From contig NZ_KE386572.1 of assembly GCF_000427665.1 (NCBI RefSeq), forward strand, positions 3,434,196-3,498,195: a stretch of DNA of 64,000 bases, read 5' to 3'. Positions within the stretch are counted from its first letter, which is position 1; each line of letters opens with the position of its first letter. This document shows positions 27,970-36,762 of the stretch, piece after piece. The position numbers and the translations under genes are program-made. The stretch is from Geminicoccus roseus DSM 18922 (GTDB lineage: Bacteria > Pseudomonadota > Alphaproteobacteria > Geminicoccales > Geminicoccaceae). A model generated the notes under the pieces. The model was not told the DNA's origin. It saw only the letters and a program-made list of their open reading frames with translations, and searched no databases.

Positions 27970-28035
27970 TTTTCCGGTTGCCTGGACGGCTCCCGAGGTG
28001 ACACTCGTCGGGAAAAGGCCATCGAGGGGGGCGCC

Positions 28036-29529
28036 ATGAGCAGGCTGTCGGACGAACTTGCGTACCAGGGCGTGACGGAGATCGCCCGCCGGATCCGTCA
28101 ACGCGAACTGTCGCCCGTCGAGGTGGTCGACGCGTTCCTGGAACGGATCGAGCGGCGCAACCCCTCGATCAACGCCCTGACCTTCGTGGATCCGGAAGGA
28201 GCCCGGAAGGAGGCGAAGGCGGCCGAGCAGACCCTGATGTCCGGCGGCGAGATCGGGCCGCTGTTCGGGGTCCCGGGCGTGCTCAAGGACCTGTTCGACT
28301 TCAAGCCGGGCTGGCCGGCGACCGTGGGCGGCATCCGGGCGCTGGAGAAGTTCCGCCCGGACATGACCTGCATGTTCGCTGACCGGGTGCAGAAGGCCGG
28401 CGCCATCCTGCTGGGCAAGGGCAACAGCCCGACGCTGGGCTTCCGGGGGACCTGCGACAACTACCTGTTCGGCCCTTCCCGCAATCCCTTCGATCCCAGC
28501 CGCAACACCGGCGGCTCGTCGGGCGGCAGTGCCGGGGCGGTGGCCGATGGCCTGGTGCCGTTCGCGGAAGGAACCGATGGCGGCGGCTCGATCCGGATCC
28601 CAGCCGCCTGGTGCGGCATCTACGGGTTGAAGCAGTCCTGGGGCCGCGTGCCGGTGGTGACCCGCCCGAACGCGTTCGCCGGCACCGACCCGTTCATCTT
28701 CGAGGGGCCGCTCACCCGCAGCGTCGAGGATGCCGCGCTCTTGCTGACCGTCCTGAACGGGCCGGACGACCGCGACCCGTTCAGCCTGCCGGAGAAGCTC
28801 GACTTCACCGGGGCGCCCGCGCGCTCGATCAAGGGGATGCGGATCGCCTGGAGCGCCGACCTCGACGTCTTCCCGGTCGACCCGGCGGTGGCGGACGTGG
28901 TGGCCAGGGCAGTGCGGGTGTTCGAGGAGGCGGGGGCGATCGTCGAGCCGGTCAAGCTCGGCATCCGGCGCGGCCATTACGAGCTGGCGGAACTGTGGTG
29001 CCGGCTGATCGCGCCGCTCAACGTCGGCGCCATGGAGATGTTCAAGGCGAACGGCCTGGACCTGATGCGCGACCATGCGGGCGACTTCCCGCCGCAGCTG
29101 CTGGACTGGATCCGCAAGGGCTACGATCTCACCGGGCTGGACATCGCCCGCGACCAGGCGATGCGCACCGAGATCTTCGACGCAATGCACGGGGTGATGG
29201 AGACCTACGACTTCCTGGTCAGCCCGACGCTCGCCTGCACCGCCGTGCCCAATGCCGAGGACGGCGACACCAAGGGGCCGGCGGAGATCAACGGCGAGAA
29301 GGTCGAGCGGCTGATCGGCTGGTGCATGACCTATTTCTGCAACTTCACCGGCCATCCGGCCGCCTCGGTGCCGGCGGGGCTGACGGCGGAGGGCTTGCCG
29401 GTGGGCATGCAGATCATGGGCCGGCGCCATGCCGACGCGGACGTCCTGGCCGCGAGCGCCGCGTTCGAGCGGCTGCAGCCCTGGAAGGACAGCTACCGTA
29501 TCCCGGCAGGGCGAACGATCCCGGCCTGA
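28036..29529 (+). CDS. Amidase (amidase-signature family)
   Basis: 497 residues with the Ser-cis-Ser-Lys triad: Lys about 84 in PGVLKDLFD, Ser about 161-162 in GGSSGGSAGAVA, and Ser about 185 in GTDGGGSIRIPAAWCG. The family hydrolyses amides to acid plus ammonia. The next gene, 23 bases on, is malonyl-CoA synthetase, a pairing that suggests a malonamate- or malonamide-type substrate as known for malonamidase; this is inference. The ATG follows GAGGGGGGCGCC. Confidence 0.9.
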   Translation: MSRLSDELAYQGVTEIARRIRQRELSPVEVVDAFLERIERRNPSINALTFVDPEGARKEAKAAEQTLMSGGEIGPLFGVPGVLKDLFDFKPGWPATVGGIRALEKFRPDMTCMFADRVQKAGAILLGKGNSPTLGFRGTCDNYLFGPSRNPFDPSRNTGGSSGGSAGAVADGLVPFAEGTDGGGSIRIPAAWCGIYGLKQSWGRVPVVTRPNAFAGTDPFIFEGPLTRSVEDAALLLTVLNGPDDRDPFSLPEKLDFTGAPARSIKGMRIAWSADLDVFPVDPAVADVVARAVRVFEEAGAIVEPVKLGIRRGHYELAELWCRLIAPLNVGAMEMFKANGLDLMRDHAGDFPPQLLDWIRKGYDLTGLDIARDQAMRTEIFDAMHGVMETYDFLVSPTLACTAVPNAEDGDTKGPAEINGEKVERLIGWCMTYFCNFTGHPAASVPAGLTAEGLPVGMQIMGRRHADADVLAASAAFERLQPWKDSYRIPAGRTIPA

Positions 29530-29552
29530 AGCGCCGGGCGGAGGACAGCGCG

Positions 29553-31067
29553 TTGACCAACCATCTGTTCGGCCAGTTCCGGGCCGCCATGGCGGGCACC
29601 GAACGGGTGCTGCTGCAGACCGCCGACGGACCGGCGCTCACCTGGGGCGGCATGCTGGAGGTGAGCGGCCGGATCGCCAACCTGCTGGTGGCCGAAGGGA
29701 TCCAGCCGGGCGACCGGGTGGCCGCGCAGGTGGAGAAGTCGATCGAGGGGCTGCTGCTCTACCTGGCCTGCGTGCGGGCGGGTGCTGTGTTCCTGCCGCT
29801 CAACCCCGCCTACACCGATGTGGAGCTGGACTACTTCATCAAGGACTCCGAGCCGCGGCTGGTGGTGGTCGACCCGTCGCGGGTGGCGGGGGTGGTGGGG
29901 ATCGCCTACGGGGTCGAGGCGACGCTGCTGACGCTCGGCGCCGATGGGCAGGGCAGCCTGATGGCAGGGGCGGCCGAGCAGGACCCGGCGTTCGAGGACG
30001 TGGCGTGCGGGCCGGACGACCTGGCGGCGATCCTCTACACCTCCGGCACCACCGGCCGCTCCAAGGGCGCCATGCTCAGCCACGAGAACCTGGCGTCGAA
30101 CGCCCGCGTCCTGGTGGATGTCTGGCGCTTCACCGACCAGGACGTGCTGATCCACGCCCTGCCGATCTTCCACACCCATGGCCTGTTCGTCGCCACCAAC
30201 ACCGTGCTCAGCGCCGGCGCCTCGATGATCTTCCTGCCGCGCTTCGAGCCGAAGCTGGTGCTGGCGATGATGGAGCGGGCCAGCGTGCTGATGGGGGTGC
30301 CGACCTTCTATGTGCGGCTCCTGAACGAGGCCGGGCTCATCCAGGAGACCGTGCGGCACATGCGGCTGTTCGTGTCCGGCTCGGCGCCGCTCCTGGCGGA
30401 GACCCACCGGGCCTTCCAGGAGCGTACCGGCCACGCCATCCTGGAACGCTACGGGATGACCGAGACCAATATGAACACGTCCAACCCCTATGACGGCCCG
30501 AGGCTGGCCGGGACGGTGGGCCTGCCGCTGCCGGGGACGGAGCTTCGGGTGGTCGACCCGGAAAGCGGCCAGGAACTGCCGGCCGGCTCGATCGGGATGA
30601 TCGAGGTGCGCGGGCCGAACGTGTTCCAGGGCTACTGGCGGATGCCGGAGAAGACCCAGGCCGAGTTCCGCGACGACGGGTTCTTCGTGACCGGCGACCT
30701 CGGCCTGTTCGATGAACAGGGCTATGTCCAGATCGTCGGGCGGGGCAAGGACCTGGTGATCACCGGCGGCTACAACGTCTATCCCAAGGAGGTCGAGGAG
30801 GAACTCGACCGGCTGGACGGCGTGGTGGAGAGCGCGGTAATCGGGGTGCCGCATCCCGACATGGGCGAGGGGGTGGTGGCGGTGCTGGCGGTCCGGCCGG
30901 ACCACCGCCTGAACGAGCCGGAGGTCCAGGCGGCCCTGGCCGCGCGGCTGGCCCGCTACAAGCTGCCCAGGCGGGTCCTGTTCGTGGACGAGCTGCCGCG
31001 CAACGCCATGAGCAAGGTCCAGAAGAACATCCTGCGCGAGCGCTACGCCGCGACCTTCGCGACCTGA
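29553..31067 (+). CDS. matB: Malonyl-CoA synthetase (AMP-forming)
   Basis: 504 residues of the ANL adenylating family. The P-loop is LYTSGTTGRSKGAMLSH near residue 160, followed by ERYGMTETNMNTSNPYDG, which is the MatB-specific form of the acyl-binding motif, then the hinge GRGKDLVITGGYNVYPKEVE and the C-terminal lysine in NAMSKVQKN. It converts malonate, ATP and CoA to malonyl-CoA. TTG at 29553 with GGAGGA seven bases upstream gives the correct N-terminus; the frame is open far upstream through the amidase. Confidence 0.9.
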   Translation: MTNHLFGQFRAAMAGTERVLLQTADGPALTWGGMLEVSGRIANLLVAEGIQPGDRVAAQVEKSIEGLLLYLACVRAGAVFLPLNPAYTDVELDYFIKDSEPRLVVVDPSRVAGVVGIAYGVEATLLTLGADGQGSLMAGAAEQDPAFEDVACGPDDLAAILYTSGTTGRSKGAMLSHENLASNARVLVDVWRFTDQDVLIHALPIFHTHGLFVATNTVLSAGASMIFLPRFEPKLVLAMMERASVLMGVPTFYVRLLNEAGLIQETVRHMRLFVSGSAPLLAETHRAFQERTGHAILERYGMTETNMNTSNPYDGPRLAGTVGLPLPGTELRVVDPESGQELPAGSIGMIEVRGPNVFQGYWRMPEKTQAEFRDDGFFVTGDLGLFDEQGYVQIVGRGKDLVITGGYNVYPKEVEEELDRLDGVVESAVIGVPHPDMGEGVVAVLAVRPDHRLNEPEVQAALAARLARYKLPRRVLFVDELPRNAMSKVQKNILRERYAATFAT

Positions 31068-31136
31068 CCGCAGCCCGCCCGGCGGCAGCATCGAGGCCGG
31101 AGCCGGGCACTTCTTCCCCATGACGGGCGACCAGTT

Positions 31137-31163
31137 CCCGGCTCCGCGATGTTCGGAGCCGGG
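31137..31163. repeat. Perfect inverted repeat after matB
   Basis: CCCGGCTCCG and CGGAGCCGGG separated by CGATGTT. A third CCGGAGCCGGG lies at about 31097. It could act as a terminator stem for the amidase-matB transcript, although no T run follows. Confidence 0.6.
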
Positions 31164-31323
31164 CGCGCCCGGCTGCGCCCCGCCCACCGGCCGGCGCCAG
31201 CCTTGCAAGCTCGCCTTGAAGATGATCGGCGGCCATGCCGGACACTGTCCGATGGTGGTCTGCTATAACTCCCGATCTGGCAACTCGTTCCATTCGTTTG
31301 GGAAATTCCGGAACGAGATGATT

Positions 31324-31351
31324 ATTGGCCACTGCGACAACAGTGACCAAT
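31324..31351. promoter_or_regulatory. Candidate operator palindrome upstream of GH5 gene
   Basis: ATTGGCCACTG at 31324 faces CAGTGACCAAT with a six-base centre (CGACAA); 10 of 11 positions pair. It lies about 140 bases before the glycanase start in AT-rich DNA, which suits a regulator site. The regulator is unknown. Confidence 0.35.
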
Positions 31352-31493
31352 GACTCTTCCGGAGACACAGGGAATCAATATTGCGTGATTTCCGATCACA
31401 AAAATGAATAGAACGGCAGCAATACTTTTTTTCCTATCACCAACCCCAAACCGCCTGAATTCCAAGGCCGTATATCGATCGGGCAGAGCCAGA

Positions 31494-32630
31494 ATGTCGC
31501 GAGTTCAAGGACTACTGTTCGCAATCCTGCTGTCGATCGTGGTCGGCTGTTCCGGCACCCCGACGGTTGCCGCGACGTCCAATCCGATACCGCCAGGCTA
31601 CCTCAAGACCTACGGCAACAAGATCAGGGACATGCAGAACCACAACATCCGGATCCTGGGTGTGAACTGGTTCGGTTTCGAAACGGAGACCATGACGCCG
31701 CACGGGCTGTGGGCGCGCAACTACAAGTCGATGATCAGCCAGATCGCCTCGATGGGCTTCAACACCATCCGGCTGCCGTTCTCCCTGGCCATGCTGTCCG
31801 GAACCGTCGCCGATGTCGGCGGCGTGCACATGACGCTGAACCAGGAGTTCCAGAACAAGACGCCCTTGCAGATCATGGACGCGGTGATCGCCTATGCCGG
31901 CCAGGAAGGCCTGCGGGTGCTGCTCGACATGCACAGCATCGAGCCCGACGAAAACCAAGGCAAATGGTACAGCGCCACCCGCACCGAGGCGGACTGGATC
32001 AACGGCTGGAAGTTCCTGGCGGCGCGCTACGCCAACAACCCGACCGTGATCGGCGCCGATCTGTTCAACGAGCCGTCCGGGGCCTGGGGCACGGGTGCTG
32101 CCGACGACTGGGCGCGGGCCGCGACCGCGGCCGGCAACGCGATCCACACGGTCAACAACAAGTGGCTGATCGTGGTGGAAGGCGTGCGCTACTGGAACAA
32201 CACCTGGTACTGGTGGGGTGGCGGCCTGCAGGCGGTGGCGACCATGCCGATCGTGCTGAACACGCCCAACAAGGTGGTGTACTCGCCGCACGACTACCCG
32301 CCGTCGCTGCACGAGCAGCCCTGGTACCAGGACCCGAACTACCCGAACAACCTGCCGGCGGTGTGGGAATCGCACTGGGGCTTCATCGAGACCCAGAACA
32401 TCGCGCCGATCCTGCTGGGCGAATTCGGCTCCGGCCTCGCCACCACCCGTGACAACCAGTGGGCCGACACGCTGGCCGCCTACATCAAGTCCGAGAAGCT
32501 GGACTGGGCCTACTTCGCCTTCAACGCCAACGGCCAGCCGACCATGGGCGTGCTCAACCCGGACTGGACCACGCTGAACCCCAGCCGGCAGACCTACCTG
32601 CTGAACCTGATCAGCAACACCAAGATCTAG
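31494..32630 (+). CDS. GH5-family glycoside hydrolase, lipoprotein
   Basis: 378 residues from ATG at 31494. The start MSRVQGLLFAILLSIVVGC is a lipoprotein signal with lipobox VVGC (Cys 19), so the enzyme is probably held on the cell envelope. The GH5 catalytic pair is Glu 193 in DLFNEPSG (acid/base) and Glu 310 in LLGEFGSG (nucleophile), with MGFNTIRLPFS and LLDMHSIEPDE at the substrate cleft and YSPHDYPP. It resembles bacterial endoglucanases. It may process the cell's own beta-glucan as well as plant material. Confidence 0.88.
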   Translation: MSRVQGLLFAILLSIVVGCSGTPTVAATSNPIPPGYLKTYGNKIRDMQNHNIRILGVNWFGFETETMTPHGLWARNYKSMISQIASMGFNTIRLPFSLAMLSGTVADVGGVHMTLNQEFQNKTPLQIMDAVIAYAGQEGLRVLLDMHSIEPDENQGKWYSATRTEADWINGWKFLAARYANNPTVIGADLFNEPSGAWGTGAADDWARAATAAGNAIHTVNNKWLIVVEGVRYWNNTWYWWGGGLQAVATMPIVLNTPNKVVYSPHDYPPSLHEQPWYQDPNYPNNLPAVWESHWGFIETQNIAPILLGEFGSGLATTRDNQWADTLAAYIKSEKLDWAYFAFNANGQPTMGVLNPDWTTLNPSRQTYLLNLISNTKI

Positions 32631-32654
32631 CACGACGCTGCACCGGGCAGGGCC

Positions 32655-33647
32655 TCAGGCCCGCCCGGATCGCCGCGACCTTTCTTCCTGGCCGACGCCC
32701 CGGGTCCCGCCCGGGGCGTCGTTTGCCGGCCAGGATCCATCCTCCGGCCAGTCACTCCCTCCGCCGTTCAGGAGATGGGCCTCGACCAGGGCGCGCATCG
32801 GGCTTGGCCAGCGCCCGGCGATCCCGACGCGCAGCCGCTCCAGTTCCGCCGGCCCGGCCTGATCCGGCGAGGCCATCCCGGGCGGCGGGAGCAGGGCCCG
32901 GGTTCGTTCGTGCAAAACCGGGCCGGCGATCATCGCCTGCCCGTCCCCGCCATCCGGCCCGGGCTCGGGTTCGTTCGTGCGGATCGCCACCTGGTCCGGT
33001 TCGCCCGTTTGATCCGGTACCGGCTCGCCCGCGCCCCCGGGCATCGGCTCGGGTTCGTTCGTGCAATCCGTGCCGGAGGGGCGGGCCAGCTTGTCCGGGA
33101 GGCCGTCCGGGTCCGCGGGCGGGCGCGGGATCGCCTCGCTCGGCACGTAGAGGGCATCATCCGGGGCGTCGGCCTTGCCGGCGCGCAGCTGGACCAGCTG
33201 GCGATGGGCGCGGCCATAGGCGTTCTGCGCCTGGGTCAGGTAGCGGATCGCGGTGGCGAGCGTGCCGCGCTTCTTGTCCTGATCGAGACGCAGGGTGCGC
33301 ATCATCAGGTCGTCGTCGCCGACCACGCTGCCCCGCGGCAGGACGCACCAGAACTCCCGCTCCATCCGCTCGGCCCGCTCCACCCGCCACAAGGCGTTGA
33401 CCATGCGTGCGCAGATCGCCGCCTCCAGCACCGAGGCCGGCCGGAACTCGTCATGGATCGCGTCGCGCAGCATCTCGAAATGATCCTGGTCCTCGTCCTC
33501 GATCAAACAGTTGCCGGCCGAGCGCAGGCCGTACAGCCGGGCGTTGATCGCGGCGCGGGCCTTGCCGGCCTCGCTGGTCGGGCCGTGGCTGCGGCGGCCG
33601 TTGGCGCGGGAGGCTTCCTGCTGGGCGGGGGAGGGGTTGCGGGGCAT
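32655..33647 (-). CDS. Hypothetical protein of the alphaproteobacterial RANG/GPTSEAGKA family, with DNA-repeat insertions
   Basis: 330 residues. The first 170 match a common alphaproteobacterial family without known function: ANGRRSHGPTSEAGKARAA, then helical EAAICARMVNALWRVERAER and a long helix with YLTQAQNAYGRAHRQLVQL. The later part is Pro/Gly/Glu-rich and holds three copies of a 20-bp element, read as CTNEPEP, RTNEPEP and LHERTRA. That part is probably disordered. ATG at 33647 is chosen because the conserved start follows; the longer frame has no support. Confidence 0.7.
   Translation of the reverse strand: MPRNPSPAQQEASRANGRRSHGPTSEAGKARAAINARLYGLRSAGNCLIEDEDQDHFEMLRDAIHDEFRPASVLEAAICARMVNALWRVERAERMEREFWCVLPRGSVVGDDDLMMRTLRLDQDKKRGTLATAIRYLTQAQNAYGRAHRQLVQLRAGKADAPDDALYVPSEAIPRPPADPDGLPDKLARPSGTDCTNEPEPMPGGAGEPVPDQTGEPDQVAIRTNEPEPGPDGGDGQAMIAGPVLHERTRALLPPPGMASPDQAGPAELERLRVGIAGRWPSPMRALVEAHLLNGGGSDWPEDGSWPANDAPGGTRGVGQEERSRRSGRA
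32895..33065 (-). repeat. Three further copies of the dispersed 20-bp element
   Basis: On the plus strand GGCTCGGGTTCGTTCGTGCA is at 33046-33065 (exact), 32962-32980 (19 of 20) and 32895-32914 (one internal mismatch). All point the same way, opposite to the copy at 8445. They lie inside one gene, two in one reading frame and one in another. Confidence 0.8.
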
Positions 33648-34014
33648 TGTTTCGTCCGCGGTAAGGTAATGATCCTTCGATAGGAATATAGACACAAAAC
33701 CGCCGACGCAACAAAAACGCAGAGCCCCAATGATCTGGCTGCGAACGCCAACCCAAACGCAGGAGGATGCTTGGGCCGTAGCAGCGGCGTCAAAAAGATT
33801 GACGCTATCAAAAGCCACAGTTTCCCACATGCAGCCGAACCCAACGGGGATCTGCCGTTAGAGTCCAGGAGTCTTCACCTGCTTGAGTCGATGAGGCAAA
33901 GGGATCTAAAAGGCGCCTACATTATCAGAAGCTGCCTCTCAAATAAAATTGGATCGTAGTGATCGAATAGATCCCGCGACAAACCCAGTTTGCAGAGAAG
34001 ACCCCGCAAGGCAT
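33648..34014. other. Left edge of AT-rich island, no gene seen
   Basis: Base composition changes here from GC-rich to AT-rich, beginning around 33660. A 62-codon frame at 33771-33959 lacks a ribosome site and recognisable features, so I leave it out. No tRNA fragment, direct-repeat pair or integrase was found that would mark an attachment site. Confidence 0.5.
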
Positions 34015-36606
34015 TCATGCACTACTCAAATGAGTTGAAGCGATCCGGCAACTCAGATTTGCGAATAGGGAGGGCGCATCTGCTCCGCAAGCAACTAGCG
34101 CAGCTGCCGCCTGAGCTCGCCAATCGAGGTCTCCTGGCTCGACAAACTTTCTCCGTAGCTCTCGTACAGTCTGCAGCACGGCTTCAGCCCAAACCCGAAA
34201 TTCATCAAGATCCCAGTACGAGACCCGACTAAGGGAAGGTAAAGCGCCTACAAGCGCGGTCTTGGCAGGAGTGACCAGCACAGAGATGATACTGGCGGAC
34301 TTAGCTTCAGGTAAATTAGAACGAATCCAGTCAGGATGGGATGCCGCTTGGCGAGCTTTTGTAGCATCAACCTGGGCGCCAACAGGCTTCGCATCAGCGT
34401 GATCCTCGAAAACTATGCAAATATTCTCGACTATCCACCAAGGATCAGGTGAGGCATCAGATTCGCGCTTCCCCACAGAAAATCCTAAATGCCTTCCTAA
34501 TAAAACTTGAGCCTGCTCAAAGTCATTTGATGAATTTATGCCAGTTCGGATAGCATTTTCTCGCTCAGTAAAAGATCTGTTTGTAATTGTACCAAGTCTC
34601 ACAAGGTTACTCTCAAGTTGCTCAATTTGGAGCATTGTTATTGAATTCTGCATCTCCTCCCTCGACTCGACTGCATCCGTGCCATGAGATAGCTTAACCA
34701 TCCAAGGAATGCCTTTGGCGGCCTCCTTAGCACTTCTAAACTGCGCTCTAGCTGGCTGCTCGAGGTTTGTATGGCCCTCTCTAACAGCAATTTCCGCCGC
34801 GCTACCGGCTAAGTAATGCCAAAGCGCCCGGTAACCGCGGAGTAAGGGATCGTTCAATTTTCCTAGAACTTCGCGAGCGTGGTCAAGTGCCTGGACATGG
34901 TCGCCTTGCCACATTCGTTGTTGATATTTCACCTCGTACGCTACTGCACTATCAAGTTGATCCATTGCCGGAAAGCTAATTTGTGTTGCTACGGCTCGGG
35001 CATCAATAATCTGCTGGTTAGCTTGTTCCCAATCAACGCCATGTTCTATAAAAATCCGGAAGTTCTCAACAATATCTGAGTTATCGACTTGTGTTGACTG
35101 ATTGATGCCGAACTCAAGCTCAGCCTGTAGCTCGGGATGAAAATAGGATCTACGCTTCGGATTAGTTAGATAGTCAGGAAGTTCCTCGCCCGTTACGACA
35201 ACAGCAGAGTAATCATTTAGACCCCGGGTACAGCGGCCTACAGCTTGCAGTACCCTTGTCTGAACACGCTCGTTGAAGAGCAATTGAGCACCCATGCGAT
35301 TCATAAGAAAGCGTTCTTGCAAATTTGTAGCGCGAGGCAGGCCCTCAACAAATAATAGACGGCAATCGTCTCCGGGAAAATCTATACCATCATATCGATT
35401 TGCAACTACAGCGACAGCCTTTGGTAGTGAAGTAAAGGGGGTTTTTGTAGCCTCAATATCATTAGCTCCCATAGTTGGAAAACCGAGTGAGCTATTAACA
35501 TCCGCGCGTACAGCATCTGCAGTAGCGTTACTGGGAGAGAGAACAAGACTACGACCTGCTGCATTCATCAACGAATGTCGGAGTCGGAGTATGGCATCAT
35601 CCTTCAATGATCTTTCAGGAAATATAAAGAAACGCCTCCCAATTCCTTGTTTGTCCCAGCCGTCAGGAATGGGAAGCCGCTTGATTTTAGTGCGGCCAGT
35701 CAATCGTTCCAGGTCGCCTCCCGCTCCAAGCGTTGCCGACATATATACACGCTGCGTTGCGTTCTCGAATGGAGCGTGACTCCATGTCGGAGGGATCAAA
35801 GGTCGCAGTAATACTTGAGAAGATCCTACATAAATATGGCATGAAGTAAGATGATCAGATATCATCCGCCACGAATATTTTTGTTCATTGCCGTTAATAT
35901 TAGCATTTATAACTGATCGGAGTTCTTCTTGGATCGTCAGAAGTTGGTTGGTTGGCAATTTGTCGACCCAGAATTTGTCATCAACGTTGTCCCAGTGTCC
36001 AGTTAGGCGAGTATATGATACATCGTCGAGAACAGATTTTAGGACTGAACTTACTGCTGCGAACAGGTTCGCATCGTCAGTATTGAATCGATCTATTGTG
36101 ACAGTCCAGTGACTAGCAATATACTGTTCTGATGCATGGGCGTCGTCAATTATGATGACATCGGGATTTCTAAAAAACGGATTAGAGTTAAACAAGCCGT
36201 TGAAAGTAGTAACAGCGATACGCTCCGCATTTGAATATGCTCCCTTTGCCTCCTGGGACAGTTCTCGTACTGGACCTGCCATATTCTCTACAGCAATTCC
36301 GTATTTCTTTGTGGCCTCTTCAACTACCTGATTGACCAACTGACGGGTCGGGCAAAGATAGACTACTTTTTCATTGTACTTTCTTCTACGCCACTCCGCG
36401 AGCAATAAGCCAACTAGGGTCTTCCCGCTGCCAGTTGGAAGTTGGAGCGCAACATCAGGTTCGTTTTGTGCGTCAGCATGATATGCACGCAGCATTTGCC
36501 CTTGATGATCAAACAAGCTCGGGTGCGTTCGACGAGGAAGATCGCGAAATAATTTGTCTGGACTATCTGGAACTGAGCTGGAAATGGGTGGTGCTTTGAA
36601 TGCCAT
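34015..36606 (-). CDS. SF2 DEAD/DEAH-type helicase with putative C-terminal nuclease-like domain
   Basis: 863 residues in DNA far richer in A+T than its neighbours. Helicase motifs are Walker A LPTGSGKT (56-63), Ia YLCPTRQLVNQ (83-93), DDAH box IIIDDAHASE (151-160), YMSATLG (288-294), and an XPD/DinG-like second domain with NRYDGIDFPGDDCRLLFVEG and RVLQAVGRCTRG (451-462). Residues 520-690 look helical. Residues 697-820 (LLGRHLGFSVGKRESDASPD, VFEDHADAK, RQAASHPDWI) resemble a PD-(D/E)XK nuclease, though the usual ExK reads EDH. Probably foreign and possibly antiviral; both are inference. Confidence 0.8.
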   Translation of the reverse strand: MAFKAPPISSSVPDSPDKLFRDLPRRTHPSLFDHQGQMLRAYHADAQNEPDVALQLPTGSGKTLVGLLLAEWRRRKYNEKVVYLCPTRQLVNQVVEEATKKYGIAVENMAGPVRELSQEAKGAYSNAERIAVTTFNGLFNSNPFFRNPDVIIIDDAHASEQYIASHWTVTIDRFNTDDANLFAAVSSVLKSVLDDVSYTRLTGHWDNVDDKFWVDKLPTNQLLTIQEELRSVINANINGNEQKYSWRMISDHLTSCHIYVGSSQVLLRPLIPPTWSHAPFENATQRVYMSATLGAGGDLERLTGRTKIKRLPIPDGWDKQGIGRRFFIFPERSLKDDAILRLRHSLMNAAGRSLVLSPSNATADAVRADVNSSLGFPTMGANDIEATKTPFTSLPKAVAVVANRYDGIDFPGDDCRLLFVEGLPRATNLQERFLMNRMGAQLLFNERVQTRVLQAVGRCTRGLNDYSAVVVTGEELPDYLTNPKRRSYFHPELQAELEFGINQSTQVDNSDIVENFRIFIEHGVDWEQANQQIIDARAVATQISFPAMDQLDSAVAYEVKYQQRMWQGDHVQALDHAREVLGKLNDPLLRGYRALWHYLAGSAAEIAVREGHTNLEQPARAQFRSAKEAAKGIPWMVKLSHGTDAVESREEMQNSITMLQIEQLESNLVRLGTITNRSFTERENAIRTGINSSNDFEQAQVLLGRHLGFSVGKRESDASPDPWWIVENICIVFEDHADAKPVGAQVDATKARQAASHPDWIRSNLPEAKSASIISVLVTPAKTALVGALPSLSRVSYWDLDEFRVWAEAVLQTVRELRRKFVEPGDLDWRAQAAAALVACGADAPSLFANLSCRIASTHLSSA

Positions 36607-36762
36607 CTGTCCGGTTCCTCTATCTACTATAGAATTGCTATATTCTGGCTGCGTTGAGTTTTAGTGGCGCAAGAGTGGGAGTTCAACCATTTGCCATTTG
36701 TTCTTGGTGTTTTTCTCCGATATGGGCTTCGCTAACGACATTAATGTGGGAGGTAAATAACC

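Larger units (their letters stand above)
31068..31493. other. Intergenic region between matB and the GH5 gene
   Basis: No credible gene. The first 100 bases are GC-rich and hold a perfect 10-bp inverted repeat; the last 250 are markedly AT-rich with a second, 11-bp imperfect palindrome. The AT-rich part is the probable promoter region of the downstream glycanase. ATG at 31404 would extend that gene by 30 codons but has no ribosome site. Confidence 0.6.

Noticed and set aside
33771-33959. 62-codon frame in the AT-rich edge
   Set aside because: No ribosome site, no recognisable domain, and chance frames are expected in this length of AT-rich DNA.
36460-36480. Possible fifth copy of the 20-bp element (GGTTCGTTTTGTGCG)
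   Set aside because: Several mismatches and part of the helicase coding sequence; similarity is likely chance.
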